64,000 nt of DNA from Adiantum capillus-veneris (lineage: Eukaryota; Streptophyta; Polypodiopsida; Polypodiales; Pteridaceae). The DNA is taken from assembly GCA_014529385.2 (NCBI GenBank), contig CM043954.1:99565247-99629246 (forward strand), given 5' to 3'. Made by a program: the position numbers and the translations under genes. Shown piece after piece: positions 21,911-33,547 of this stretch. How positions within the stretch are numbered: position 1 is the first letter of the stretch; each line of letters opens with the position of its first letter. A model generated the notes under the pieces. The model ran no database searches. It worked only from the letters and a program-made list of their open reading frames with translations, and had not been told where the DNA came from.

Positions 21911-23755
21911 TGAGGCGGTCCGGGGCGGGCAACAAGAGAGGCAACCTCTATACACCCCTCAAGGCTCACGTGCTGCTCAATTGGGGCTGGGGCAACCACA
22001 AGCACAACACAACAATAAACCCACAGCCAAACCCAAACAAGATATGGGAACCACCTAGTTATAGAGTGAGCTAGGATGCAAAAGAGGAGAATCCCTTAGC
22101 AATACAAGCGAGAAGGAAGGGTACACTATCACTAATTTCAATGCTACAAATACACACACATACACACACAGAAAGAGAGAGGGCTTTGTGCAAGAATCTA
22201 GCTTCAATTTTATTGACTGACGTGGGTGTATGAATAGCTTGGAGGAGAGTCAAGAGACACGATTAAGTTTTATGATGTTGCAATCTACACATTATCTTAG
22301 GGTTATGGGAGACCTCTCACCATACAACCCTCTTATGATGTTTTCCCAAGCAACAAAAACAAACACAAGAGCTCTTGAGTCACATACAAGCAGATACTAC
22401 AAAAGAATCTCAAAATGAAAACACGTCACCTTAAACCAAACGAGATGAGGTTGCCAAGCGTGAATTGGAGAGACTCAAGAGAGTTTTGAACCGCGATTTG
22501 CACCCAACTTATTGATTAAATTGATGCGCAAGAGTAGGTACAATTTTGATTAGAAGTTATGAATCACTCACTCCCTTGCACTGCTACAAATAGCTCAAAG
22601 AAGCTTTCCTATACACCACATGTAATGGTGCATAGAGAGCTCACACTCACTCTCTAAAACTAAGATGGTGAATGGCACGCTCAAAGTAGTGAGCAATAGT
22701 GTAGGGATCTTGCCCTTTACAAAGGGATCTATTAATAGGTGAGGAGATCCCTAATTAGGATTATACCTAATCAACATTTTCATAGAAAACCATGTTGGGG
22801 CTCTCTTGTCTCTTGAGTCACATGGATGTGGGCTCAACAGGAGAGAATTGTTGAGGTGAAATAGAGAAGATTCTAGAGAGGTGAGTGATTTTTTGTGTGA
22901 GGTTGCCTACTCCACGGTAGAGTAGACTGGGTGCAATTTACAAGAAAGGGTTAGCAGTTAGTGTTAGTAGTTTGAAGTTAGTAGGATGGGATAAAATTAC
23001 ATGGCATATGCACTCAAGGTGCATTATATGATTTATACAATGATAAAAATTAAGAGAAGGATGATAATATACACAATTTGGTGGAAACCACAAGATGTAA
23101 ATGAAATTTTTCACCTTCTCCTCCAGTGAATGAAGCGGTTGTAGAACTTTGTCGGTGCAGTTCTTCTGACCATGGGAAAGTTGAATTCTCCATGATCAAA
23201 CTCCTCCTTTTTTAGGGCTTGAGCTTGGTTATTTTCTAATTTTTTCTCTTTTTACGAAAGGATGAAGAGGTTATGGTAATATGAATTTGATTCTAAAGAG
23301 AGAAATTGAGCTATATGTATGTAGAGATGATAATCTTTTGAGCTATGCAGTAAGGAGAGATGGAAATGGTGAAGAAGATGAAGTAATCCATGAAAGTTTC
23401 AGGTTTGAGTGAGGGATGGAGAGGAATGAGTGTATGTGTGTGGAAGTGGGAAAGGAGGTGAGAGAAGACTATGGGTTACTTTGTGAGAAAAATGGGCAGA
23501 CTGGGGTCTACTCAAAAAATCCTAGCTCACCGGTGGTTGCTCCAAAAATCAACAAAATTTTTAAAGTGATTATTCAACTCTTGTTCGACATTTTCTCTTT
23601 TGACCACCGCTCCAAACTCGGAGTGGAGATGGGTGCCAAAAATCTCACCAAAAAGCCTGTTCTTTATGCCTGCAAAAGTCTTTTAGTGGCCCCCTCCTTG
23701 TTGAATTTGTACAATGCATCCAAGAGTGAGCCCCTCCTTTGTCATATCATAATAC
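21911..23755 (-). mobile_element. Solo LTR D, first part
   Basis: The segment begins TGAGGCGGTCCGGGGCGG, matching the edge of the C LTRs, and aligns with them along its length at clearly lower identity. It is interrupted at 23755 by element C and resumes at 35910. The two parts total about 2.58 kb, equal to one C-type LTR, and no internal region is attached, so D is a solo LTR left by recombination. Confidence 0.8.
23752..23755 (+). other. Target-site duplication of element C (left)
   Basis: ATAC here and at 35910-35913. It is AATAC at both sides if the LTR's terminal A is counted as target. Confidence 0.7.
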
Positions 23756-26342
23756 TGAGGTGGTCTGGGGCGCGCAACAAGAAGAGTGGCCTCCAAGCAC
23801 TCTTCTAGGCTCCCATGCTGCTCAATTGGGTTAGGGTTGGAAAAAATAACAAACACACACACAAACCCGCAACCTAACCCTACATAAAATTTGGGGCACC
23901 ACCTAGTTTTGGATGCGAACTAGGATGCGTAGAGAGAGAGAGAGAGAGAGAGAGAGATAGTGCTCGGGCTGCTTTGAAATGTATCCGCAAAGATCAAGCA
24001 AACACAACCATATATTTAAGAAAGAGAGAGAAAGGGGGAGGGGGTGCTTGTTGCATTAATACCTTCTTACAAATCTGTCATGACAAATCAAAGTGAGATT
24101 AGTATTTGTTCAATATATCTTGCGTAAATTTCACCACAACACATCACAAGAAAAGCCACCCCAATCACTGTCTTAAGGCCAGGGGAGTCCTCTCCACCCT
24201 GTCACCCTCTTACAGTATGTGGGATTTATGGCTAGATTGATGACAACACCAGAGACAAGCTATCAAGAACTTAACAAAAAACACCAAGACACTTACGCAT
24301 CATTGTTGTCCATTACTTCACGTTGGAAGGGAGACAAAGTATCCAAGCTTAGTCCAAATCCACCCTCCTTTATTCAGCAAATGTTGGGCTTACACTAGTA
24401 GGAGAAGTGATAGATTTCCTACTCTCAATTGAATGATCACTCTCTCTCTTACAATGGCATAGAGTTCCCTTGCTAATCCCCTATTACAACACATGCACAT
24501 GCATAAGACAATGAGCTTCCACTCAAGAGCTCCTTCTAGAGAGGTTGAGCTTGGCTTCTCAAGCTATAGCATAGTGCTCTTGCTTATGGCTCCCCCTTTT
24601 GTGCTAGCCACACCCTCCTTTTATAGCAATTTTGAAGGATAGGGTTACTCCTCTAACCATGGTTGGGTTAGATTTTCAGCCATTTATCTAATTTCTTTTG
24701 CTTGGAATTATCAAGAAGTTGGTGGGGAAAGAGAGAGGAGAGAAATGGAGGTGATAGGACTTTTCATAGTGGGTTAGTGTTAGTAGAGTTAGTATTAATT
24801 TACAAATGGAATTGGATATTTACAATGGGAGTATCCATGTAGGATACAAATAAGGAAGAAAACTCTTAAGAGGTAAGAAAAGGTGGATTTCTTACAAGGT
24901 TGATGCTCCAAGTATCTTGAGTAGGGCCAATTTTGACGCTTGTTGACGGTCCACTAGCTTTGACGGTACATTTTTTCTCCACTCCTCACCTTCCTTGAGA
25001 GACAAGGTAATTGAAGCTGAGTAATCAACCACCATGATGCTGTCTTTTAAGAGAAGGGGCTGAATTTTGTGGTTTTTTTGATAGACATGGGTAAATTGGA
25101 GGAGGAAAAATGAGACTAGGTGGTCAATTTTGGAATGGAATTGTGTGTGGGAGGTATGAGTTCACCATGGTTTCTCTTATTCTTCAAGGTTGAGGAGAAG
25201 GTGAGTAGGGTGCAGAGAGGAGTGGTGAGAGAGGTGGGGATGATGAGTGGAGAAGTGTGTGTGAAAGAGGAAAATGATAAAGTGGAAGAGAGAGTGTGGC
25301 TGCATACCATGGGAAAACTGGGGTCCACTAATAAAATCATAGCTCACAGCTCGTAGCTCAAAAAAATATGAAAACATTTGAGGCAAAAGTTCAGCCCACG
25401 AGCGACAACTTTTGTCTGTATCACCTTTTCTAATTCGGAGAGCAAGTGAGCTTTAAAAATTCAGCAAAACCGACCGTTTGTTTCCACTGCACAAGGTCCT
25501 TGTGGGGTCCTTCTTTGGATGATTCTTTTGAATACCTCCAAGAGTGGGCCCTCCATAGTGCATGTATGCATGCCACCTACCCTTGACCTTATTTGGTAGG
25601 TCTATAATTGAATATATTGTTGAGATCATGATATAAGTGAATAGTACAACTAAGAAAATCAAATATTGAGGGGTCTAAAAAATATGTACATGTCAAATAT
25701 AAATAATATAAGTGGAAAAAATAAGGGGTCAAAAGAAGTCTCTCTCATTATGAGGCTATCATAAAAAGATAAATATTTTTGGTGTTCTAATTTTTTAGAA
25801 TAAAAAAAAAATAGATGTAGGAAGGGAAAAATCACAATAGTGAAAAAAATATACACATAAATAAACTAGTTTTTTTTGGATTTTTGTTGGGGTGGAGTTA
25901 CACCAAATATAAGAGAAGCTTACATGAAATTATTTCTATATGGAATAAAGAGTATGAAAAATGGTAAGAAAAATTGTGGTAATGGTGAGGCAATGTACAG
26001 AGCATAAATAACACACACCTAGGTAGAAATATTTAAATAAATACCAAAATAATTATGAAAAAATCTTTTATTTAGGCCCTATATACATAGAAATATTTAC
26101 ATACGCATGGGCCATAATATACTTATATATATTTATTATTTTTTTTATTTTTTTGGCTCAACTAGCCCAATGACTAGCTAATTGAGGGTTTTTTATTTCA
26201 GTAAGGAGATATGGGAAAAGTCCCCTAACTCACACGCACCTATATACAGTGAAAGGGTGAGGGTAACCACAGTGTTTGAGTGATTTGATAGGGTGAGATA
26301 ACTCACTATGGCAATTACAAAGAGCCGAAAAAACGGCTATCA
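23756..26342 (-). mobile_element. 3' LTR of element C
   Basis: 2,587 bp, TGAGG...CTATCA on + (TGATAG...CCTCA in element orientation). It differs from the other LTR mainly by a shorter GA tract (about 23934-23957), a 20-odd-bp segment near 24150 lost in the other copy, and roughly two dozen substitutions by eye, about 1%. Confidence 0.92.
23930..23957 (+). repeat. (GA)n in the 3' LTR of C
   Basis: About 28 bp. The matching tract in the other LTR (33484-33543) is about twice as long, showing tract growth or loss after insertion. Confidence 0.95.
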
Positions 26343-26360
26343 TTAGCCCTCCCCCAGGAT
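26343..26360 (-). other. Polypurine tract of element C
   Basis: On the minus strand CCTGGGGGAGGGCTAA precedes the LTR start TGATAGCC. Confidence 0.8.
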
Positions 26361-26370
26361 GATGGTATAT

Positions 26371-29300
26371 TCATGTACCATCATAAAGAATCTTTTCCAA
26401 AGAGAGTGCTTCAGAGTCGTTGACAAGATCTTCATTGTTTGGCCCCTTGGAATTTTGGTTTGTGTTACACTCATGTTTCATGGAACAATACTTACATGGG
26501 ATAGTTGCCTTTTGCTGTGGTAGATCCTTTGGTAGAAGGCGACTCAAGTAAAGCTTCAAGCGATAGCCGTTTACCTTCCTGGAGTGCTCTTTCCCATTCA
26601 AGTCCATAAGTTGATAGTAACTTGAATTGAAAGCCTTCTTGACTATGTATGGCCCCTGCCATCTTGTTTCAAATTTGGCATCAAAACGATTATCGAGTCG
26701 ATTGTCATACCTTAGCACAAGATCTCCTTCATTGATGCCTTTGTCCTTCAGTTTCTTGTCAAGCTTCTCCTTTGTCTGTGTGGCTTTCCTCTTATAGCAC
26801 TCGTATGCAGCTTCTCTTTTCCACTCAAGCTCAGCTAAGGTAAGAAGTCAATCCATCCATGCTTCTTGATCATCTTGTGCTGATTTGCCATGAAGTCGCA
26901 TTGTTGGAATGTTTAGTTCGATAGGCTGCAAAGCCTCTTGACCATAGACCAAGGGAAATGGTGTGAACTCCGTGGCTTCCCTATATGTGGTTCGATATGC
27001 CCACAAGGCACCATCCAAGAAGTCATCCCATAATTTTGTCTTGTTTTGCACCATCTTTCTAATGATTCCTGCAATGACACCATTAGCCTTCTCCACCAAA
27101 CCATTTGACTGTGGGTAGTATGGTGTGCTATGACGATGTAGAATGTGAAGTTCTTCACAAACTTCTGTGAGCAAGCCCTTCCTAAACCCTAGACCATTAT
27201 CAGAAACAATCTCCAAAGGTGTGCCAAATCTGCAACAAATGTGATTGTACACAAACTTGCTAACTGTCCTCTCATTCACTCTTGCCACACTTTGAGCTTC
27301 CACCCACCTAGTCATATAGTCTACAGCCACTAGAATGTAGAGTTTACCATTTTTTGTCCTAGGCAGAGGACCCATAGCATCAAGGCCCCACTTTTCAAAG
27401 GGTCCATTTGCAAGCACTATTTGCCTCGGGCCATGCACCAATCTTCTATTTCCATTTATCTGACAATTGTGACAGCTTTTACACCAATGTTGAACATCCA
27501 CATGCAAGCTTGGCCAAACATACCCCGCAAGCAAAATCTTTTTCACAGTTGATTCTTGGGCAAAATGACCACCACATGCCTCTTCATGCAAACCTTTTAG
27601 AATGGCTGGAATTTCCTCGATAGTTGGTACTCTTCTGCACACTTGATCCTTCCCTCTTTGATAGAGGGAGCCTTCTAGGAAGAGATATGCGCTTGCCTTC
27701 TTCATGAGTCTCCTCTTCTGAGCTTTTGTGAAGTCTGGTGGAAACTCACCCTCCAAAATGTAGCCAATGATGGGAGCCAATGACTCCAATCCCTGGTACC
27801 TCGGTTGCTTCACAGCAGCCACCACCATGATGACCTGCACTTCTTTGTTTACACATGCAATGGCTTGTTGTGCAAGTAAATCAGCATCTTCATTTTGTTT
27901 CCTAAGAATATGATATAATTGCACCTCCTCAAATTGATTAAATAGCCTATGGATGGTATGAACTTTGGCCCTTAGTCTTTCATTTTTGCATGCCCAGATG
28001 CCTAAAATCTGCTTCACAATGAGAAGTGCATCCCCTTTTACCATGAGACGTTGTATACCATGGCCAATGCATATTTTTAAACCATGAAGTAGTGTGTCAT
28101 ATTCTGCTTCATTGTTGCTAGTTGAACCTGGTAGATTGACCTTCTCTTTCATGACCGCCTCTCCACTTGGGTTGAGCAATACTAGCCCTCCCCCTGCTTT
28201 CCCTGTGGCTCGATGAAAAGCTCCATCAAAGAACAAGGTAAAAGCATTAGGAATACTTTTTGGTGGTGGCAATGGTAGGGTCTTTACTTGAGGCACCTTA
28301 ATTTCCTTCTCATGTACCCTATAAGTGAGAATCCCTGCCAATTGTGCACGCACACTATCTTCTACCTTGAAAGAGTATTGGAACTCTTGCAACTCCATAA
28401 TCCACTTTGAGATCCTAGTACTAAGATTCATTTGAGATGACACCCAAGGGAACAAATTTTCTGCAGTGAGAATTACAAAAGGTTTTGGTAGCAGGTAGGA
28501 TCTAATCTTTCTCACCGCAAACATGAGAGAAAGCATCATGATTTTTGCTTCTGTGTAGTCTCTCTCCAAAGCATTCATGACCCTACTAGCAAAGTAGATG
28601 GGTCGCATCCTTGTACTATGGGGATCTTGTTGTAGCAACACAGCACCAATTGTTTCCCTTCCGACACTAGAGCTAACAAAGAATGTGTACTCCCAACAAG
28701 GAGGCATGAGTGTTGGTAGCTCTGACAAAATGACTTTAATGTTACAAAAATACTCTTCAAGCTCATCAGACCATGCAAATTCTACTTGTTGTGTCAACTT
28801 TTGCAAAGGATGAAGCAACTCCGAGGCTAAGTGAATGAAGCGTGACATATACTTCACCTTCTGAATGAAAGAGATGACCTCCTTAAGACTCTTCGGTGAT
28901 GGGAGATCAATAAGAGCCTTTGCCTTTGAAGGATCCACCTCAATGCCTTTATAGGAAACCTTGTGACCGAGCAAGATCACTTCATCCTCACCTATGTGGC
29001 ACTTGTCGGGGTTGAGTTGGCCTCCCATGTCGAGGAGCTTCTTTAAACCTTCTTCTACCCTTTGTAGATGCAATGATTTTGAGCTAAAAATACAAAAATC
29101 ATCAATGAACACCCTAATTGACTTTCCAAAGAATGCTTGAAACACCATGTTCATGAAACGTTGGAATGTTGCAGGAGCATTTGTCAGACCAAATGGCATG
29201 ACTCTAAAAGCATAACAACCCCAAGGAGTGATAAAGGTTGTTTTCAATTGATCCTCCAATGCAATCCCTATTTGAAAGTAACCTGAGTAGCCATCACACA

Positions 29301-31644
29301 CAGTGTACTTCTCATGACCAGCTACCTCATTTAGTATCTCATCCTGAAATGGGAGGGGAAAGTGATCTCTTTTTGTTGCCTCATTGAGTGGACGGTAATC
29401 CACACACACCCTCCACTTTCCGTTTTTCTTAGGAGTGACAACAACGGGAGAGACCCACTCTGAATTCTCCGCTGGATAAATGAAACCTGCTGCTAGAAGC
29501 TTTCTTACCTCCTTGAGTAAAGCCTGCTCCTTGATGACTCCTAGCCTTCGTAGCTTTTGAGCCTTAGGTGTGGCCTCTGGCTTCAACTCAATTTTGTGTT
29601 GAACAGCATCTACTCCACGCACATCGGTGTAGTCTTTAGCAAAAAGCCTAGGAAACTTCCTTAGCACACATTTGAACTCCTCTCTTTCATCCTTTGTAAG
29701 TGTTGTTGATAGCATACCTTCCAGCATCCCTTCATCTTGAACACCTTTGTTCTCTTGAGGACCTACCTCCTCCAAGCTTTGACAAGAGGTCTCTTGGTTG
29801 CTTGGCTTAAACCTTACCCCCATGACTTCGATGGAAGACTCCTCTTCAGTAATGCTGCCGCTACTTTCTTCTTCTGAAGTGCTATCGGTCCAACCTTCTT
29901 CCGTCTCACTTTGAGATGATTCTTCATGGAGCTCCTCTTGGCGTTGCTCCTTCATGTCAAAGGCAACCTTCTTATGATTGTCATTCCTGCAAATTAATTT
30001 CCCACTCTCCCAATCCTGCAAAGCTCGCATTTTCATTAGCCATGGTCTTCCTAGGATAAATGGATAACCACTTCCCTTGGTTGACATAACATAAAAATCC
30101 ACCGCTTTCTTAATGCCAAAGGCCTCTACAAAGACATTTTTACAAATGCCTACACACCTAGCCTTGCTATTGTTTGCCATCTTGACTTTGATTTCCGGTG
30201 TCTCATGGATGTGCATGCCTAGTCTTTGCATGAGTCCCTCTGTCATGATGCAAATTTGTGCACCCCCATCCACTAGACCTTTCCTAACCAATCTTCCTTT
30301 GATGTAACAGTCTAGCACTGGTGTAATGTCCTCATTCATTTCAGCTTGTGCAATTTTTACAACAGGCACACTCTCTTTTACCTTTCTCCTAGTGCTAACT
30401 GCCCTTGTTAAATCCCTCCTTACTTGTGGACATAATGCAAGAAATTGAGGCCATGAAATATCAGGACCCTTACCTCTCATGTCTTCCAACAAGTTGTACA
30501 GAGCCATACCATGTCCAAGAGGGAAGTCTTGGAGGTTGATACGACGTTGAGTCTTCTTGGTTTCCTTGGTCTCCTTTGCCTTTTTGCCTTGTCCATGTTC
30601 ACTCTGTGATGTGACTCCTTCTTTCTCTTTACCTTTCCCTCGGCCACGCTTAATGCCATTGGCTTGCATGTCAACCTCATTCGAATTTGTCACCTCTACC
30701 ACATGCACATTTGGATCTGGCAAAGGTGGAACTCCTTCTACCCGTTGTGGAGGTGGTCTTGGTCCATTTGGCCTTTGTAGAAGCCTTGGTTGTTGACCAG
30801 CTCCTTCTCCTGCATTCATCACTGGGTAATTCAAGTTAGGTCTCCCTGGCTCTCCACGGGGCCAAGGACAATTATACATCCCATGTCCAGACTCTCCGCA
30901 ATTCCAACATTGCAAGACTCTCCTAGTTCGTGGCTCTCTCTCTTCTGACTTCTTTGCTTGTCCCTTTGGACCTACAGCTTGTGCAAGGTGAATTGACAGG
31001 CTGCTTAAAGATTCATTTAACTTCTCAATCACTTCAGCCGTTACCTCAGGAAGCTCCTTAGATGTTGATGCTTGTGACTTACCTTTGGGTCTAAGACCTT
31101 CTATTGGAACCTCTCCCCTTAAGCACTTGAGTTTCCTATACTTCTCAGCAGCCCTAGTTTCTGCTGCATCAAAAGTAGCAGGTGCACCCGCGTCAACTTT
31201 TACCTTAAGGTCAGAAAAGAGTCCGGCTATGAACCTCTCCTTCTTTAAAAATTCTGCACCATCACCAGGGTTAGCAACATTTCGTATCCATAGAGCCCAA
31301 AGACGTAGAAACTCTTGCTTGTACAAGTAGTAGTCATCTAAGTCTTTTTGCTTATGAGAAACAATGTCTTGCCATAGTTTTTGAGTGTTTTGGGGATCAA
31401 AGAAGTATCTCTTAAAACGATTCAAAACTTCTGTGTAATTCCCCTTAACTTCCTCAGGCAAAGAGTCAAACCAAGTACTAGCATCTTTCCTAAGGACCAC
31501 CTCAAACATTTCTACACGTTCTTGATCAGTTACTATCCTCTTGATACGGCAAGACATCTTGAAATTTGCTAAAAATAATTATGCATCCTCTCCAGGCTCT
31601 CCAAAGAAAAGAGGATATCCAGACATTTGGCGTTGGCTCTCCAT
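26371..31644 (-). pseudogene. Gag-pol polyprotein of element C (one frame, two stop codons)
   Basis: A single frame of about 1,757 codons starts at ATG 31644-31642. Only two stops break it: TAA at 31581-31579 (codon 22) and TGA at 26850-26848; both could be C-to-T changes of CAA and CGA. In the long open part (from 31557) the domains are: capsid-like gag (1-160), CCHC knuckle CWNCGESGHGMYNC (about 217-230), protease with DGGAQICIM (430) and ILGRPW (500), reverse transcriptase with FIDD (about 817), a first RNase H lacking catalytic Asp (VSSSVGRETIGAVLL), a second RNase H with FFDGAF, NNEAEY and GDALLIV (1105-1230), and integrase with HHCC zinc finger (about 1324-1366) and D-D-E in LDAMG, SDNGLG and VEKANG. 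The 115 codons after the TGA carry the integrase tail (DLNGKEHSRKVNGYRLKLY). All visible catalytic residues except those of the first RNase H are in place. Products would replicate the element via particle-borne reverse transcription. Confidence 0.93.
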
Positions 31645-31693
31645 TATTATGAAAGATTACAACACGAGTTACAATAAGGGATACAATAGAGAT

Positions 31694-32152
31694 TTAGAAC
31701 CACTCGCCTGCAAATGAAGAAGTAAGAAAATACCACTCTAGGTTTTCTTCTTCAGCTATCCAAGCTTCAATAAGGTCTCGATTTGTTTGATCAAAACAAA
31801 AAGGTAGACTATTGATGAGCTCTAAGAAGGGTTGAAATTCTTCAAAGCTAAGGCGATAAAGAGAAATCTCTAGAACTTCATTTTCTGGATCCAAAAGAGC
31901 AACCACGTCCCAAGTGATAAATTGCACTTGCTCTACAATTCCCAACGCACAAGCGGTTTGTATAAAAACTAGATCTTCATGCTCGTCGAAGGCCGTGAGA
32001 AAGTAGCAATTGACTAGGAGCTCCTTTCCTTCTAGTTCCACATAGTCGGAGTGAGGCAACCTTCTCACAATTTCATAAAGAACATCCTCATCAAGTCCAA
32101 TCAAGTTTGCAAGATTTAAAGACTCCACTTGTGCTACAAAATTCCTGGACAA
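31694..32152 (-). pseudogene. Leader ORF 2 of element C, unknown family (paralogue of leader ORF 1)
   Basis: About 150 codons between leader ORF 1 and gag; the family is unknown to me. It aligns with the neighbour upstream along most of its length: both have a (I/V)VRRLPH motif, FIQ..CAL, a YRL/HRL-(S/T)-FxEF segment and LINSLPF.F. The frame has no ATG at its start (it opens with TTG at 32152 and has no internal Met near the N-terminus) and the preceding in-frame TGA is near 32178. It is acidic (Asp/Glu-rich), with no zinc or membrane motif. A splice acceptor-like TTTTTGTCCAG sits at its start. It ends 50 bp before the gag ATG. Could be an exon of a spliced leader protein, or a decayed ORF. 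Confidence 0.55.
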
Positions 32153-32198
32153 AAACTCCTTAGGATTATGGTAAGATCATTCAAAAGCATAAAGAGAT

Positions 32199-32753
32199 TT
32201 ACAATGTCTCTATAAACAAAGTGTCATAGAAAGTAGAGAAGGATGAGAATTTATACAAATTTGCAATCTTCTCTATGCTCCCTTTATTAAGACAAGCTCT
32301 GAATAGCTCCCTATCTCCTTTGTTGAAAGCAAAAGGAAGACTATTAATAAGACGCAAATGAGGGAAAAATTCACCAAATGTGAGTCTATGAAGCATGAAC
32401 TCTGGCCGCAAGTTTCCTGAAGAGTCTTCCTCAATGGTGAAATGCACTCGCCAAACGCCAAATTTCACTCTATTTACCAATCTTAGGGCACACACTAGTT
32501 GGATGAATGCGCGGTCTTCCTTAGTGCCCAACAACAAGAGGAAAATGGAATCCACGCGTAGGACCTTCCGTCTTAACTTCACCACCCTCTTGTTATGAGG
32601 GAGACGCCTTACTACTTGCTCCTGCAACTCAATTGGTAATAGAGCTAGATCTCTAAGGATTGAACTTTCACTGCACACACATTCCCAGTTAGAACAAATG
32701 ATCGTTTTTTTGTTTCTTGTAACAACTTGGACAAAGAAAAAACAAACATACAC
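32199..32753 (-). pseudogene. Leader ORF 1 of element C, unknown family
   Basis: About 185 codons, open from a GTG at 32753 and without an ATG in the N-terminal part. The conserved part (from about residue 30) starts LALLPIELQEQVVRRLPH and continues with basic residues, FIQLVCALRLVNRVKFG, HRLTFGEFFPHLRLINSLPFAF. This is clearly the same family as leader ORF 2, so the pair arose by tandem duplication. The first motif vaguely resembles an F-box start but the rest does not, so I do not name it. The position between 5' LTR and gag recalls the extra ORF1 known upstream of gag in Ogre-type Tat elements. An acceptor-like pyrimidine/CTAAC...TGTGCAG sequence lies at about residue 28. Confidence 0.6.
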
Positions 32754-32779
32754 ACTATTTTGCCGGGCTGCACTTCATT

Positions 32780-33288
32780 TTAAAATAAAATGAACACATG
32801 TACATCAAAAGAAGTGTGGTAGTTGATGAGAGGTAAAATGACAGGGTTTGGTGATGCAAGAATTTCTCCTACTCTTTGGGCACCAAACATGAACACCATA
32901 CGTTGTTGGAAATGGATTTTCCTACTAATTGCAATGTTTATTCTAATGTGTGGAGTGAAATGGAAGGGGAAAACCTCTATTCCTGGGCCATTATCCATGG
33001 TCTATGCATGACCTAATGCTTAAAACCAAACCAAAAATATAGACGTCCAAACTAAGGTCGTACCTAATAAGAGGCAAAATAAAAGGATTTACTGAAGCGT
33101 TTATCTCGGCCAACCTAAGAGGACCTAAAATTCTACGAATGACACGTTGAAATTGCAACTTAGTACTAACAATTATGTGTACCTTTTGCCTTGCAATGGG
33201 AATGAAGGGATCATACAAATTCTCGTGATTCATGCAAGCTACTTGATTATGCTAAAGGTTGAGCCTTCACAAAACATACACAAGCCTG
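32780..33288 (-). other. 5' untranslated leader of element C
   Basis: No convincing ORF. It lies between the primer site and leader ORF 1. If leader ORFs are spliced, the donor should be in here. Confidence 0.5.
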
Positions 33289-33306
33289 TCCTCAGTGGGG
33301 GCACCA
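33289..33306 (-). other. Primer binding site of element C
   Basis: On the minus strand TGGTGCCCCCACTGAGGA begins 3 nt after the LTR end. It resembles the TGGCGCC-type primer sites common in plant Tat/Athila elements after CpG loss. The exact tRNA is not assigned. Confidence 0.6.
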
Positions 33307-33309
33307 ATT

Positions 33310-33481
33310 TGAGGCGGTCTGGGGCGGGCAACAAGAAGAGTGGCCTCCAAGCACTCTTCTAGGCTCCCATGCTGCTCAATTGGGTTAGGGTTGGAAAAAA
33401 TAACAAACACACACACAAACCCGCAACCTAACCCTACACAAATTTGGGGCACCACCTAGTTTTGGATGCGAACTAGGACGC

Positions 33482-33547
<66 letters not shown>

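Noticed and set aside
24980..25860. Short ORFs present twice (also at about 34540-35420)
   Set aside because: They lie in the two LTRs of element C; identity reflects recent LTR copying, and frames are open on both strands without motifs.
32580..32640. F-box in leader ORF 1 (LPIELQEQVVRRLP)
   Set aside because: Only a short start-like motif; the remainder of the F-box pattern and any repeat domain are missing, and ORF 2 does not keep the motif.
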